A DNA stretch of 64,000 nucleotides, taken from NCBI RefSeq assembly GCF_017315705.1, contig NZ_JAFLRF010000008.1, positions 213,475-277,474 of the forward strand. The letters are read 5' to 3'. The notes beneath the pieces were generated by a model. It did not search any database. It saw only the letters and a program-made list of their open reading frames with translations, and was not told the origin of the DNA. This DNA comes from Trinickia mobilis. GTDB taxonomy: Bacteria > Pseudomonadota > Gammaproteobacteria > Burkholderiales > Burkholderiaceae. Each line of letters begins with the position of its first letter. Within the stretch, counting starts at the first letter, position 1. Both the position numbers and the translations under genes were made by a program. Shown here piece by piece: positions 42,356-49,657 of the stretch.

Positions 42356-42623
42356 TCCCCTCCTCCTCTTTAAGCGATTCGACGTATTCGGCGTGCTCGA
42401 TCTTCCCGCGTAGGTCTTCCATGTGCTGAAACAAAGAAACTGAGTGCTGCAAAATCTCGGGGTGCCCATAGAGTCGATGCATGGACCGAAACAAATCATC
42501 GAGTTTTTCGCACTTAGCAAGCTCGGCGCGAAGTTGATCCAGGTCGCGGGGGCCTTCCCTCAGTTTGAAGATCTCCGCAAGCAGGGCGCGAGCCTCGGCC
42601 ATCTCGCCAATTTGATGGTTCAT
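42345..42623 (-). CDS. Small coiled-coil protein of unknown function
   Basis: 92 residues, strongly helical (MAEARALLAEIFKLREGPRD; LAKCEKLDDLFRSMHRLYG). Its start overlaps the stop of the upstream gene by 4 bp (ATGA). Confidence 0.75.
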   Translation of the reverse strand: MNHQIGEMAEARALLAEIFKLREGPRDLDQLRAELAKCEKLDDLFRSMHRLYGHPEILQHSVSLFQHMEDLRGKIEHAEYVESLKEEEGNAD

Positions 42624-43015
42624 AGCTTCCCCATCTGTTTCAGCACCGCACCAACGATGAGGGTCACGCGGGCCATGACTTCATCACGTGCTGCCGCAAT
42701 CTGCCGTTGCATATGTATGAACTCTGGATTGCGGGGCGCAAGCTCGATCACGCGAGCAATCATCTTCTCGGCCCGCGTCCACAAGGCATGCTCGGCGTTC
42801 AACTGGTCCAACCCTTCGCCGCTCGCCCGCACTTCAGCGATAGCAGAAAACATGGAGCTAAGGTGCGCGAGACCTTCGCTTACGTCGCTAATATGCTGGT
42901 CCCGCAAGCTCGAAGCCCAATCACGGCCCGCCTGCTTCAACGGCAGTTTTGGCGCGGGGCAATTCAAATTCATCGAGAGGCTATTCGGCAGGCCATCGAA
43001 GGCTTCAGGACTCAT
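42620..43015 (-). CDS. Helical protein of unknown function
   Basis: 131 residues, no signal or membrane segment; long helices (LAHLSSMFSAIAEVRASGEG; ARDEVMARVTLIVGAVLKQM). It overlaps the upstream zinc-finger gene by 11 bp and the downstream gene by 4 bp. Confidence 0.75.
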   Translation of the reverse strand: MSPEAFDGLPNSLSMNLNCPAPKLPLKQAGRDWASSLRDQHISDVSEGLAHLSSMFSAIAEVRASGEGLDQLNAEHALWTRAEKMIARVIELAPRNPEFIHMQRQIAAARDEVMARVTLIVGAVLKQMGKL

Positions 43016-43427
43016 TTTCGGCGCTCGTCAAATGATTAGGAATTGCAATTGATTGCAGCGCTGCTGCTGCCTTCTCGGCGGCTCGCCTGAGCCGGATGCG
43101 CTCTGCCCGGCGCCGCGCATGCTCGCGCCACTTTGCGCGCCGTTGCTCGGCAAACTGCGGATCGGCTTCCGCTTTTGCACGGTCGATAGCGGCGCGGGCG
43201 CGGCAATAGGCCCGCCGATACTCGACTCGTTCCGGGGTTTGGCTATGGCGCTTCGCTTTTGCCGTCAGTTCGGCCCGGTGCTCGCTTCGATAAGCGACGA
43301 AACACTGCTTGCACCAACCTTGGCGGCCATCGAGCGCTGCCGAAAGCTTCGCGAATGCAGCGAATGGCAACACTTCCCCGCATCGCGCGCAGCGCTTACA
43401 CCCTTCGGTAACGTGCTCGGTGCCCAT
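43005..43427 (-). CDS. Cys-motif protein with basic helical tail
   Basis: 140 residues. N-terminal CARCGEVLPFAAFAKL ... GWCKQC matches the four-Cys motif of the gene at 39,953. The remainder is a very basic alpha-helix (WREHARRRAERIRLRRAAEKA), probably nucleic-acid binding. Palindrome copy 6 lies in its last codons, where it encodes part of ALQSIAIPN. Confidence 0.75.
   Translation of the reverse strand: MGTEHVTEGCKRCARCGEVLPFAAFAKLSAALDGRQGWCKQCFVAYRSEHRAELTAKAKRHSQTPERVEYRRAYCRARAAIDRAKAEADPQFAEQRRAKWREHARRRAERIRLRRAAEKAAAALQSIAIPNHLTSAENES
43043..43057 (+). repeat. Island palindrome copy 6
   Basis: TTGCAATTGATTGCA then G; inside the 3' end of the Cys-motif gene. Confidence 0.8.
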
Positions 43428-43430
43428 GGC

Positions 43431-43652
43431 TTACCCCAAGTCGGGCTCTGGCACGTCACCGCGCAAGCAAACAGTGACGATTTTGAACGGAACCCGGCCA
43501 TCGCTAAGGACCTTCGTGATCTTCGCGGCGTGCGTTGCGAGAAACTTTTCGGCATCGTCTACCGATACCAATCCGTCCCCCACGGCGCGGCGCAACGCGG
43601 GCACGTCCACGGTGACGACAACTACACCTGAAAGATCGTCGGTAGCGTCCAT
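43431..43652 (-). CDS. Small protein of unknown function
   Basis: 73 residues; alternating strand-helix-strand (GVVVVTVDVPALRRAVGDGL; VSVDDAEKFLATHAAKITKV). Begins 3 bp after the previous stop in the same operon. Unrecognised. Confidence 0.7.
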   Translation of the reverse strand: MDATDDLSGVVVVTVDVPALRRAVGDGLVSVDDAEKFLATHAAKITKVLSDGRVPFKIVTVCLRGDVPEPDLG

Positions 43653-43655
43653 GTC

Positions 43656-44120
43656 TTAAATCCGGTGCGGGCGCCCCGTCGTAGGATCAAGAAGGCCATA
43701 CCCCATGGGTTGCGCCTTGAATTGACCCAGCCATGAATTCATCGAGCCAACAAATTCATGACTCTCGCGGCCTACCTGGTCGTATCGCGTGATCTGGCGC
43801 AACGGCCCCTTACCCATCTCCTTCATTGCCTCGCTAATGACCCTCTGGCCGAACTTTGCCAATTCCTTCGGGGCATAGGCGACTGGGCTAAAGTCCATCC
43901 GCGCGTAGGGGGTCAACGGTTTCAAGGCATCAATCAGCGATAGCCGATACTGCGCCGGGCTTTCCTCATCGAACGGGCCGCGCGGCAGTCGTCCGCTCAT
44001 AGCCTCATAGGCGTCCCGGTACTCGCTGGCGATAGCCGCATGCTCGGGCTTAGAGTATTGCAACAGCCGAAGCCCTTCGTTCATTCTGCGATTGAGGTCT
44101 GAATAATCCGGCTTGCTCAT
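43656..44120 (-). CDS. Hypothetical protein of the packed island operon
   Basis: 154 residues from the ATG at 44,120 (AGGGG upstream), which overlaps the previous stop by 4 bp. Soluble and mixed in composition (MNEGLRLLQYSKPEHAAIAS; KELAKFGQRVISEAMKEMGK). No family recognised. Confidence 0.75.
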   Translation of the reverse strand: MSKPDYSDLNRRMNEGLRLLQYSKPEHAAIASEYRDAYEAMSGRLPRGPFDEESPAQYRLSLIDALKPLTPYARMDFSPVAYAPKELAKFGQRVISEAMKEMGKGPLRQITRYDQVGRESHEFVGSMNSWLGQFKAQPMGYGLLDPTTGRPHRI

Positions 44121-44479
44121 ATCTGCCCCTTGCGGTGCGCTTCGATCAGTGCCTCGGCAATGTCGGCTTCGGCTTGCAGTTTCCAAGCTGCGTTCTTGCG
44201 GACTTGCTCAGGGTCGGAGCCAATAGCCAACATCCGTTTGCCGGGCGCCTTCCACTCGCTGAGCCAACGCATACCCGCGCTCGGTGCTGCCTCGAATTCG
44301 ACAAACCGGCGCCCGCTGATATCTTCCATCGTGACCTTGCGCAAGCCGTACTTATCGAATCCCGCGCCGCGCTCAATCACCTTCATGCCATCCGCCCGCG
44401 CCATAACAACTGGCTTATCTTCGTGGCCCACCCACACGCCAGCGCGGCGCTGGATTGCCCTAAATTCATCGCTGGTCAT
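44117..44479 (-). CDS. Hypothetical protein of the packed island operon
   Basis: 120 residues; a beta-rich start (AGVWVGHEDKPVVMARADGM; KVTMEDISGRRFVEFEAAPS) and a helical end. Both ends overlap their neighbours by 4 bp. Unrecognised. Confidence 0.75.
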   Translation of the reverse strand: MTSDEFRAIQRRAGVWVGHEDKPVVMARADGMKVIERGAGFDKYGLRKVTMEDISGRRFVEFEAAPSAGMRWLSEWKAPGKRMLAIGSDPEQVRKNAAWKLQAEADIAEALIEAHRKGQI

Positions 44480-44682
44480 GCGTCATCCTCATCGAGAAGT
44501 TGGCGATTCGTTTGCGCGCGTTGGAGCATCGAGAGCGAGCCGATAAGCCGTTGCTCAGCGTCGATCAATTCCAACAGCACAGCGCGAGCCTGCGGGTCTG
44601 CGTTCTGGCGCAGCGTGCCAATTTCCACGGCAATGCTGTGGACTACACGGCCAATCGAATTGAGCGGAGTATTTGATGACAC
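44476..44682 (-). CDS. Small helical protein, first gene of the packed operon
   Basis: 68 residues, helical (RVVHSIAVEIGTLRQNADPQ; EQRLIGSLSMLQRAQTNRQL). It starts the run of overlapping genes down to 42,080. The promoter should lie in the 90 bp between it and the upstream terminator. Confidence 0.7.
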   Translation of the reverse strand: MSSNTPLNSIGRVVHSIAVEIGTLRQNADPQARAVLLELIDAEQRLIGSLSMLQRAQTNRQLLDEDDA

Positions 44683-44773
44683 GGCTTGCTCTCGCCTTGC
44701 GCTTACGTTAGAGACAGCATCGCAAAAACTTTTTGATTGTGGAATACCTAACGCACAAAATATCGAAAAAAAT

Positions 44774-44803
44774 TCGCACCCCTAGTTAATGGTAGGAGTG
44801 CGA
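44774..44803 (-). terminator. Terminator of the gene at 44,838
   Basis: A stem built on TCGCAC / GTGCGA, with further CCTA/TAGG pairing inside, followed on the minus strand by seven T residues. Confidence 0.7.
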
Positions 44804-44837
44804 TTTCGATCCGGTCCATACACGTATTTTCGATTTA

Positions 44838-45119
44838 TTATTTTTTCGCCTCGTTTCGTGCCTTTTCTTGTCGTTCTCGTTGCTCTCGCGTCCATTGGTG
44901 CGCGCCTTCGCGGATTCGATCAAGGTCCATCGGGGCGAAGCGCGGGGCCGGGTCTCCCGCATACAAGTAGCCGCCGTGGCTTCCCGCTGCGCTAACGAGT
45001 CGGCAGATTACCCCCGGTGGCAAGCGAGGCGGCCCGCTGGTGGCTTCGAGGGCGCCGGGTAAGGTGTTCGTATCGGCGGCTGTAGCCGGGCCGTCCTTCG
45101 GGCTTTCTATGGTCCGCAT
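44838..45119 (-). CDS. Hypothetical protein, island replication region
   Basis: 93 residues, AAGGAG six bases before the ATG. Proline/glycine-rich first half (LEATSGPPRLPPGVICRLVS) and a charged helical end (REGAHQWTREQRERQEKARN). It lies between the replication gene and the packed operon with its own terminator. Unrecognised. Confidence 0.7.
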   Translation of the reverse strand: MRTIESPKDGPATAADTNTLPGALEATSGPPRLPPGVICRLVSAAGSHGGYLYAGDPAPRFAPMDLDRIREGAHQWTREQRERQEKARNEAKK

Positions 45120-45277
45120 GTCTCACTCCTTGTGTTGGCCTGCATTGGGTGCGGCGGTGGCTCGTTCGTCCAGTGATCAGAAAACAGACGGTCATTTGCT
45201 TAGCTCCTTGATGGATCACTACGTAGGACTACCATATAAATGGGGTGCGATTCCGGGTCTCGCTAATGCTCCTTCGG

Positions 45278-46315
45278 CTAAAACTTCGGTTGGTATTCAG
45301 GCCACGCGCCCGCTGGTTGCTGTGCGGGTGCCACGGGCGGTTGCTTGGCTTTGTTGGCCCCCGCTAATGACAACGCCCATGCGTGTAGATCTTCCTTGTC
45401 CTCATGGGCCGGTAGCGCAGGGGCGGCGGGCGCCTTCGGTTCGGGCGCGGTGGCGGGGGCCAGGATCGGCGCGGGTGCCGTTTGCAATTGATTGCAGGCT
45501 GTAGTCTGAGGATTGGTCGGCTTGGCGGGTGCTGGGGGCGCCGCGTGCTTCTTCTGATACAGGCGCGCGGCCTCCAGCGCGTGAGACGCCAGATAGGCGG
45601 CGTTGGGGTGCTTTAGGCTGTCCGATCCATAGTCGAGAGGATCAACGGAAAGCACGAACTCCGACCAATGGTCATCGAGTATCCAGCGCTCCACGTGCGC
45701 CCATTTGAAACCGTACTCCTCGAATACCGGGCCATTGGCGCGGGTGAGGTTCTCGCGGTGCTTCTCGTCCTCGATGACTTGGCCGGTCAGGGATTCGAAG
45801 ATGCACACGACTTCGGATAGTGAGGAATGCGACGCATTCTCATTCTCGGATTCTTTTCTAACACCCCTTCTACTGTTTCTAGTTTTCTTCACTATCCCTT
45901 CCCCTGCGGGTTTTGACTTAGGGTTAGCCGTCAGGTGTTGCTCGCTTGGTTCATGCGAGCAGGTTCTATCCTCATCTCTTGAACTCTTAAGAGAACTCTC
46001 TGTAATGGGCTGGTTAGTTTTAACCAGCGGTTGGTTAGAACTAACCAGGGGTTGGTTAGATTTAACCAACGTAGCGACCATGCGGTAGGCGCAGCACTCG
46101 TTACCGTTGAACCATCCTCTGCTTTCGATGACTAGGCCGCTTGCCAGCATGTCACGCACGGCAGTGCGGATAATCTGGATTTTTTCAGGCGGCATGCCGA
46201 AGTGCGCCGCCCACATGGCGCGGCTGAAGAAAGTCACCTGATTCCCGTGGTAGTCCTTTTGCCTCGATGGGTGCTCGGCTTCCAGCGTCAGGAAACGGAT
46301 GGTATTCACCATCAT
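45278..46315 (-). CDS. Replication-initiator-like protein with internal iterons
   Basis: 345 residues from the ATG at 46,315; a TTG 33 bp earlier is a weaker alternative. Residues 1-85 look like a winged-helix domain (FFSRAMWAAHFGMPPEKIQI, IRTAVRDMLASGLVIESRGW). Residues about 86-160 are a polar linker with the repeat SNQPLV; then a conserved-looking domain (about 170-270) and a Pro/Ala tail follow. The linker DNA contains three 21-bp-spaced palindromes, as iterons lie inside lambda O, which supports a role in origin recognition. No helicase or primase motif is present, so host enzymes would be recruited. Function is inferred from architecture. Confidence 0.65.
   Translation of the reverse strand: MMVNTIRFLTLEAEHPSRQKDYHGNQVTFFSRAMWAAHFGMPPEKIQIIRTAVRDMLASGLVIESRGWFNGNECCAYRMVATLVKSNQPLVSSNQPLVKTNQPITESSLKSSRDEDRTCSHEPSEQHLTANPKSKPAGEGIVKKTRNSRRGVRKESENENASHSSLSEVVCIFESLTGQVIEDEKHRENLTRANGPVFEEYGFKWAHVERWILDDHWSEFVLSVDPLDYGSDSLKHPNAAYLASHALEAARLYQKKHAAPPAPAKPTNPQTTACNQLQTAPAPILAPATAPEPKAPAAPALPAHEDKEDLHAWALSLAGANKAKQPPVAPAQQPAGAWPEYQPKF
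45482..45496 (+). repeat. Island palindrome copy 7
   Basis: TTGCAATTGATTGCA then G, in the Pro/Ala-rich tail of the replication gene, where it encodes CNQLQ. Confidence 0.8.
46010..46070. repeat. Three iteron palindromes, candidate replication origin
   Basis: CTGGTTAgtttTAACCAG (46,010), TGGTTAGaaCTAACCA (46,032) and GTTGGTTAgattTAACCAAC (46,051). The GGTTAG core recurs every 21 bp (46,012; 46,033; 46,054), two helical turns, each with its inverted half. All lie inside the replication gene and encode the 7-residue repeat of its linker. Confidence 0.7.
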
Positions 46316-46352
46316 GGCGGCTATACCGTTGAAATTACAGGCCGCCAAGTCA

Positions 46353-46529
46353 TCAACATCGCAAAAACCGGCGCGTATCGCGCACAGGCAAGGGAATGGG
46401 CCGCTTTTTAGGTTTCCGCGCTATTGCGGCTTGATTTTCTGCCGCCGTCCAATTCGGAATCGCGGGAGAAGTAAACAGGTCGGCGTGCGCCTGTGTCGTG
46501 GCGCCAGCAGCAGTGGATAAATCGCTCAT
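46353..46529 (-). CDS. 58-residue leader protein of the replication operon
   Basis: The ATG at 46,529 opens a 58-codon frame (MSDLSTAAGATTQAHADLFT; ENQAAIARKPKKRPIPLPVR; RFLRC) that ends 38 bp before the replication ATG. The basic KPKKRPIP stretch could bind nucleic acid. Its upstream sequence TTGGGGTTTTCGC is complementary to the 5' end of the small RNA encoded at 46,590-46,656, so its translation may be the control point. Real gene status is likely but unproven. Confidence 0.5.
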   Translation of the reverse strand: MSDLSTAAGATTQAHADLFTSPAIPNWTAAENQAAIARKPKKRPIPLPVRDTRRFLRC

Positions 46530-46554
46530 GCGAAAACCCCAAGCATTATTTCAA

Positions 46555-46583
46555 TTGAACTTATGAGGGAGTCCGCATATAAT
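46555..46583 (+). promoter_or_regulatory. Promoter of the island small RNA
   Basis: TTGAAC (46,555-46,560), 17-bp spacer, TATAAT (46,578-46,583): a consensus -10 box at ideal spacing. Predicted start about 46,590. Confidence 0.75.
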
Positions 46584-46589
46584 TGATTT

Positions 46590-46656
46590 GCGAAACCCCA
46601 ACCGTTGTAGGTCCAACGGTGATATAGCCCCGGCTCCTTGGTCCGGGGTTTTTTTT
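46590..46656 (+). ncRNA. Small antisense RNA, candidate replication/immunity regulator
   Basis: About 67 nt from the predicted start to the end of the T-run. It has a single-stranded 5' GCGAAACCCCAA, hairpin 1 ACCGTTG / CAACGGT (46,601-46,620) and terminator hairpin CCCCGG / CCGGGG followed by eight T (46,628-46,656). It is transcribed against the replication operon, so it is fully complementary to that leader. Its 5' end also repeats, with one base less, the sequence opposite the ribosome-binding site of the 58-residue leader gene. Satellite P4 is known to use a short CI RNA of about this size for immunity; homology is not claimed. Confidence 0.65.
46628..46656 (+). terminator. Intrinsic terminator of the small RNA
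   Basis: CCCCGG / CCGGGG stem with a 9-base loop, directly followed by T8. Confidence 0.85.
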
Positions 46657-46668
46657 GCCCAACAAAAA

Positions 46669-46788
46669 ACCCCGGGAGTGATCGGATAGGGGCTCGGGCT
46701 GGCTGGCCAGATAAACCGGTTTTGCGTGGGAATGGTGGACCCAAACCGATTTACCCTGGACAAGCCCCTATCAGATTACTCCCGGGGT
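46669..46788 (-). promoter_or_regulatory. Very large hairpin in the replication-operon leader (attenuator-like)
   Basis: Outer arms 46,669-46,694 and 46,763-46,788 match at 24 of 26 positions. Inner arms 46,707-46,723 and 46,743-46,759 also pair, around a loop of about 19 bases. On the minus strand the structure is followed at once by six T residues (46,664-46,669), the layout of an intrinsic terminator. It lies between the predicted start of the replication transcript and its first gene. Confidence 0.65.
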
Positions 46789-46834
46789 CGTCGCCATTGA
46801 TTCGCATGTCACGGGGTGCCGCCCCGACAATTCA

Positions 46835-46862
46835 ATTATAGATTACCGCCCATTAAGATCAA
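46835..46862 (-). promoter_or_regulatory. Promoter candidate of the replication operon
   Basis: Minus strand TTGATC (46,857-46,862), 16-bp spacer, TATAAT (46,835-46,840). The start would be near 46,828, 300 bases before the 58-residue frame. Confidence 0.6.
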
Positions 46863-46916
46863 CATCTTTATAACGCAACCGTATTAACGTCAAATAGTCC
46901 GACGAGAGAAACGGGC

Positions 46917-46944
46917 GATATAGCGCAATCGCGTTTATTGTCAA
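46917..46944 (-). promoter_or_regulatory. Second upstream promoter candidate of the replication operon
   Basis: Minus strand TTGACA (46,939-46,944), 16-bp spacer, TATATC (46,917-46,922). Palindrome copy 8 begins 14 bp upstream of the -35 box. Confidence 0.55.
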
Positions 46945-46957
46945 ATCTGACCCTGAA

Positions 46958-46973
46958 TTGCAATTGAGTGCAA
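46958..46973 (+). repeat. Island palindrome copy 8 (variant)
   Basis: TTGCAATTGAGTGCAA, one mismatch to consensus, next to the replication-operon promoters. Confidence 0.75.
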
Positions 46974-47062
46974 TTGCCAATCTAGCAGCGGCATTGAAAG
47001 CAACTTGGATGTTACTAGCCAGGACTGTGACACAGTACGATTAATTGCAGAGGGCACAAAAA

Positions 47063-47083
47063 AGCCCGCAACTAAGGCGGGCT
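47063..47083. terminator. Terminator hairpin
   Basis: AGCCCGC / GCGGGCT with a 7-base loop, with an A-run before and an A-run after, so it can act on both strands. It separates the cargo genes from the replication control region. Confidence 0.75.
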
Positions 47084-47226
47084 AAAAACCGCGTCCGAGG
47101 CGGGCGCGGGTTACTGCTAGACGTTGTCAGTCAGGTCATGCTCATTCAGACTTGCGAGATGCCTAGGCGAATCTCACTGAGTTTTCAAAACTACAGCTTT
47201 TTTCGCGCAAACCCGCTTATATCTCG

Positions 47227-48531
47227 CTAAATCAGCCTGAGGTTCATAATCTCCTTTTGAATTGATTGTTTTGCGATTCCTCGTCCCCATTCCAGGTACT
47301 TTCGCTCATCGAGACTGAGCGATGCGACACTTCCGTGGACGAGCTTTGATCGTACCCGGTACAGTTCCTCAAAGTTCTCCCGTATCATCTTTCTATCTAC
47401 TATTGACGTACCGATCAGGTAGGCGCATCGATCGGCGAGTGTTTTTGTTAAACCCTCACGACCATTTTCATCACCAAAAATCGCTTCCAATGCGATGCAG
47501 ATTTGCAGGAATGATATCGTACTGTTTTCTGTTGTGTAGGAATCAACACACCACTCGATTGCGGATTTTATGCGGCCTGCGTTTTCGTTACGGCTATCTA
47601 TTAATGCGGATGCGGCTTTGAAAATTCCTCCGATGACATGCGCGTGCTGGTCGGCGCTAATTTGATTAAGCGGGGAATTGTTGGTTTCGTTGAGCTCAAG
47701 GCTGCCAAGAAACAGACTTAGGTCAAAAGGAAGTTCGACGCGAATAATTCGGGGGGCGGTCGGATGCTTTTCAATGCACTCTAGATAGTGCTTTTCGACA
47801 GAATGATGTGTTAGACCACCTAGCAATCCGAGGGTGGCAGGTCGGCGATTAGATATATGAATTATTTCTGCGTACAACGCCTGGAAGATTGCAATTTTGA
47901 AGTTCGTTAGGGCACGACGGACGGTTTGGTTCCTATGGCTGTTCCTACAATACCCTGATATCGAGGATTTGAAGTAAGCCTTCGGCTTGTGGAAGCGAGA
48001 GGGATCGCTCATTGCAGATAATAATAATCCGCCACCGTAAAGATCTGGACCCCATGGGATATCGTCGTCTTTCGAGAACGATGCGAGCGCGAAGCTTTGC
48101 GACAGTTGTAGCGATGGGAAGATGATGTTGCCCTCGGGGGTCTTAAGGTATATGTCGTAGGCGAAGGGAATCCGACAGTAGAAGTCTGTCAGATATTCCG
48201 TGAGGGCCTCAATGCCAGCTTCACCGAGTAGAACCTTTAGCAGCCCGCTTTGATCGTTAGGGGATTTGAATTGGGTCGCTAACTTATCGTAAGTCAGCGT
48301 AAAGAAAATGTTGTAAACGTCATCGATGTCGATCCATTCTTTTTTGTGTTTTATTAGCTCAGTGCCTAGCGATTCGAGGTGCGCGTAGTACGACCGGAAT
48401 TCGGGCCATCCGGCTTCGATGACACAGTTTTGGAGGATGCCAGCTACGTGGCGTCTGACACTGTCGATGGCGTTTGGGTGCATTTCCGACTCGGTGGCAT
48501 TTATACGAGGATTTGTCCGCTCTCCGCGCAT
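47227..48531 (-). CDS. Apea-like HEPN-domain protein, candidate defence effector
   Basis: 434 residues, with GC content visibly below the rest of the window. The C-terminal about 110 residues (ISFLQICIALEAIFGDENGR; KMIRENFEELYRVRSKLVHG) have the Apea-like HEPN pattern with the R394-x4-H399 ribonuclease motif. The N-terminal about 300 residues are unrecognised. HEPN proteins are often toxin-type RNases in antiviral systems. It lies 18 bp after the 48,550 gene, so the two are probably one unit. The start could also be the Met at 48,483. Confidence 0.75.
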   Translation of the reverse strand: MRGERTNPRINATESEMHPNAIDSVRRHVAGILQNCVIEAGWPEFRSYYAHLESLGTELIKHKKEWIDIDDVYNIFFTLTYDKLATQFKSPNDQSGLLKVLLGEAGIEALTEYLTDFYCRIPFAYDIYLKTPEGNIIFPSLQLSQSFALASFSKDDDIPWGPDLYGGGLLLSAMSDPSRFHKPKAYFKSSISGYCRNSHRNQTVRRALTNFKIAIFQALYAEIIHISNRRPATLGLLGGLTHHSVEKHYLECIEKHPTAPRIIRVELPFDLSLFLGSLELNETNNSPLNQISADQHAHVIGGIFKAASALIDSRNENAGRIKSAIEWCVDSYTTENSTISFLQICIALEAIFGDENGREGLTKTLADRCAYLIGTSIVDRKMIRENFEELYRVRSKLVHGSVASLSLDERKYLEWGRGIAKQSIQKEIMNLRLI

Positions 48532-48549
48532 CTTCTGTGCGGATACGCT

Positions 48550-49269
48550 CTACCATTTCGCAATGTTCGCCTCTACAGCGGCAACGAAGTTCGGGAACAC
48601 TTCGGCAAGGCCAATGCGGCTCGCTATTTCCTTATCGTACTGTTCAGTCTTTCCTTCATCGAATGATGCGCCAATGTAGAATCCTGGTTCTTTGAAGGAA
48701 GTCATCGCGCCTATGGTCATTAAAGTGAGGTGACTATAGCGATGATAAAACTTCTCTGAATGGGCAAGCGCATTTACACCGTCTTTTTTAAGGCCAAGTA
48801 TCTTCCGCTGTTTTTGAACTTCCGCCACGGCCTTCTGCGTCGAATATTTATCTTCTACAAATCTGTCTAGAACAGGTAGCGTTTTGCCGGAACTGAGTAG
48901 TGCGGTTGCTATGGCTTCGGTTACTTGCCTCGAAAGGTTGCCAGCCGCGATGATATGCCCGGACAGAAACAGCTTCATTGACTGGATATGAAGCGTGATT
49001 GCGCAGTACACGAGGTTCGCAACCAATCCGATTTTCTCGTTGTGCTCCGCCTTGGCGATAAGGGCTTCCCAGTCGATCATTGCTTGCGCCATCAGTTCGG
49101 CGAACCGCTCAGACTGCTTGCCGTACCGCGCCAAGAAAGCAGAGGCAGCGTCCTGATCGGAGCCAGTAATCTCGGAATAGATCATGCGTTTTGCTTCTTC
49201 GGCGCTATGCATGTTTGCCCCCATATCAACGGACTGGAATTCCGCTGGCTCTGCTTTTCTCGTCGCCAT
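48550..49269 (-). CDS. All-helical partner of the HEPN protein
   Basis: 239 residues from the ATG at 49,269; the ribosome-binding site is weak, and the Met codons at about residues 16 and 20 are alternatives. Almost all helix (AELMAQAMIDWEALIAKAEH; HIQSMKLFLSGHIIAAGNLS, RQVTEAIATALLSSGKTLPV; DGVNALAHSEKFYHRYSHLT). The RQVTEAIATALL block recalls helical domains seen beside or inside HEPN-type abortive-infection proteins, but I cannot name the family. No membrane segment or signal. It could be the sensor or antitoxin for the downstream effector. Confidence 0.7.
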   Translation of the reverse strand: MATRKAEPAEFQSVDMGANMHSAEEAKRMIYSEITGSDQDAASAFLARYGKQSERFAELMAQAMIDWEALIAKAEHNEKIGLVANLVYCAITLHIQSMKLFLSGHIIAAGNLSRQVTEAIATALLSSGKTLPVLDRFVEDKYSTQKAVAEVQKQRKILGLKKDGVNALAHSEKFYHRYSHLTLMTIGAMTSFKEPGFYIGASFDEGKTEQYDKEIASRIGLAEVFPNFVAAVEANIAKW

Positions 49270-49407
49270 GTGGTCGCTCGCGCAATCCGCGATGATCATA
49301 GCAGGCGCGGGCCGCCAAGCGGGCGAGCAACTACGAGCAACTACTTTCCGCTGGCGTTTGCACGATGCGCTTGGGTACGATTGCCTCACTTCCCAAGGAG
49401 AACCACC

Positions 49408-49623
49408 ATGAAGACAAGAACCACCAAGAAGACCTACAAGGCGCTACAGGAGTACGTGCGGGCAAAGGCCGGGCGGGTCATGCAGTCTTGCTGGATAGCC
49501 GACAGAAAGGAAAAAAACGGCCTGCGCGTGAATTCGCGCCGCGTTGGCGAGCGGCAGAAGCCCTGCCCGCCCCAGTATGAGCAAGTGATCGACAGCGCCA
49601 TGCTTGAACTGGGCTGGCTTTGA
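49408..49623 (+). CDS. Small basic protein of unknown function
   Basis: 71 residues, AAGGAG seven bases before the ATG. Lys/Arg-rich (MKTRTTKKTYKALQEYVRAK), with QSCWIADRKEKNGLRVNSRR and a conserved-looking EQVIDSAMLELGWL end. Opposite strand to the HEPN pair; 138 bp from its partner start. Unrecognised. Confidence 0.65.
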   Translation: MKTRTTKKTYKALQEYVRAKAGRVMQSCWIADRKEKNGLRVNSRRVGERQKPCPPQYEQVIDSAMLELGWL

Positions 49624-49657
49624 CGGTCGCTGAAATTGACGGCACAGCGAATCGGGC

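Noticed and set aside
45004..45195. Minus-strand frame beginning MTVCFLITGR with a good AAGGAG upstream
   Set aside because: It overlaps the better-supported gene at 44,838-45,119 in another frame, and its residue composition (many Arg, Pro, Thr) is that of a shadow frame.
46669..46788. Giant hairpin as a retron or group II intron
   Set aside because: No reverse transcriptase gene lies in the island; position and T-run fit a transcription attenuator better.
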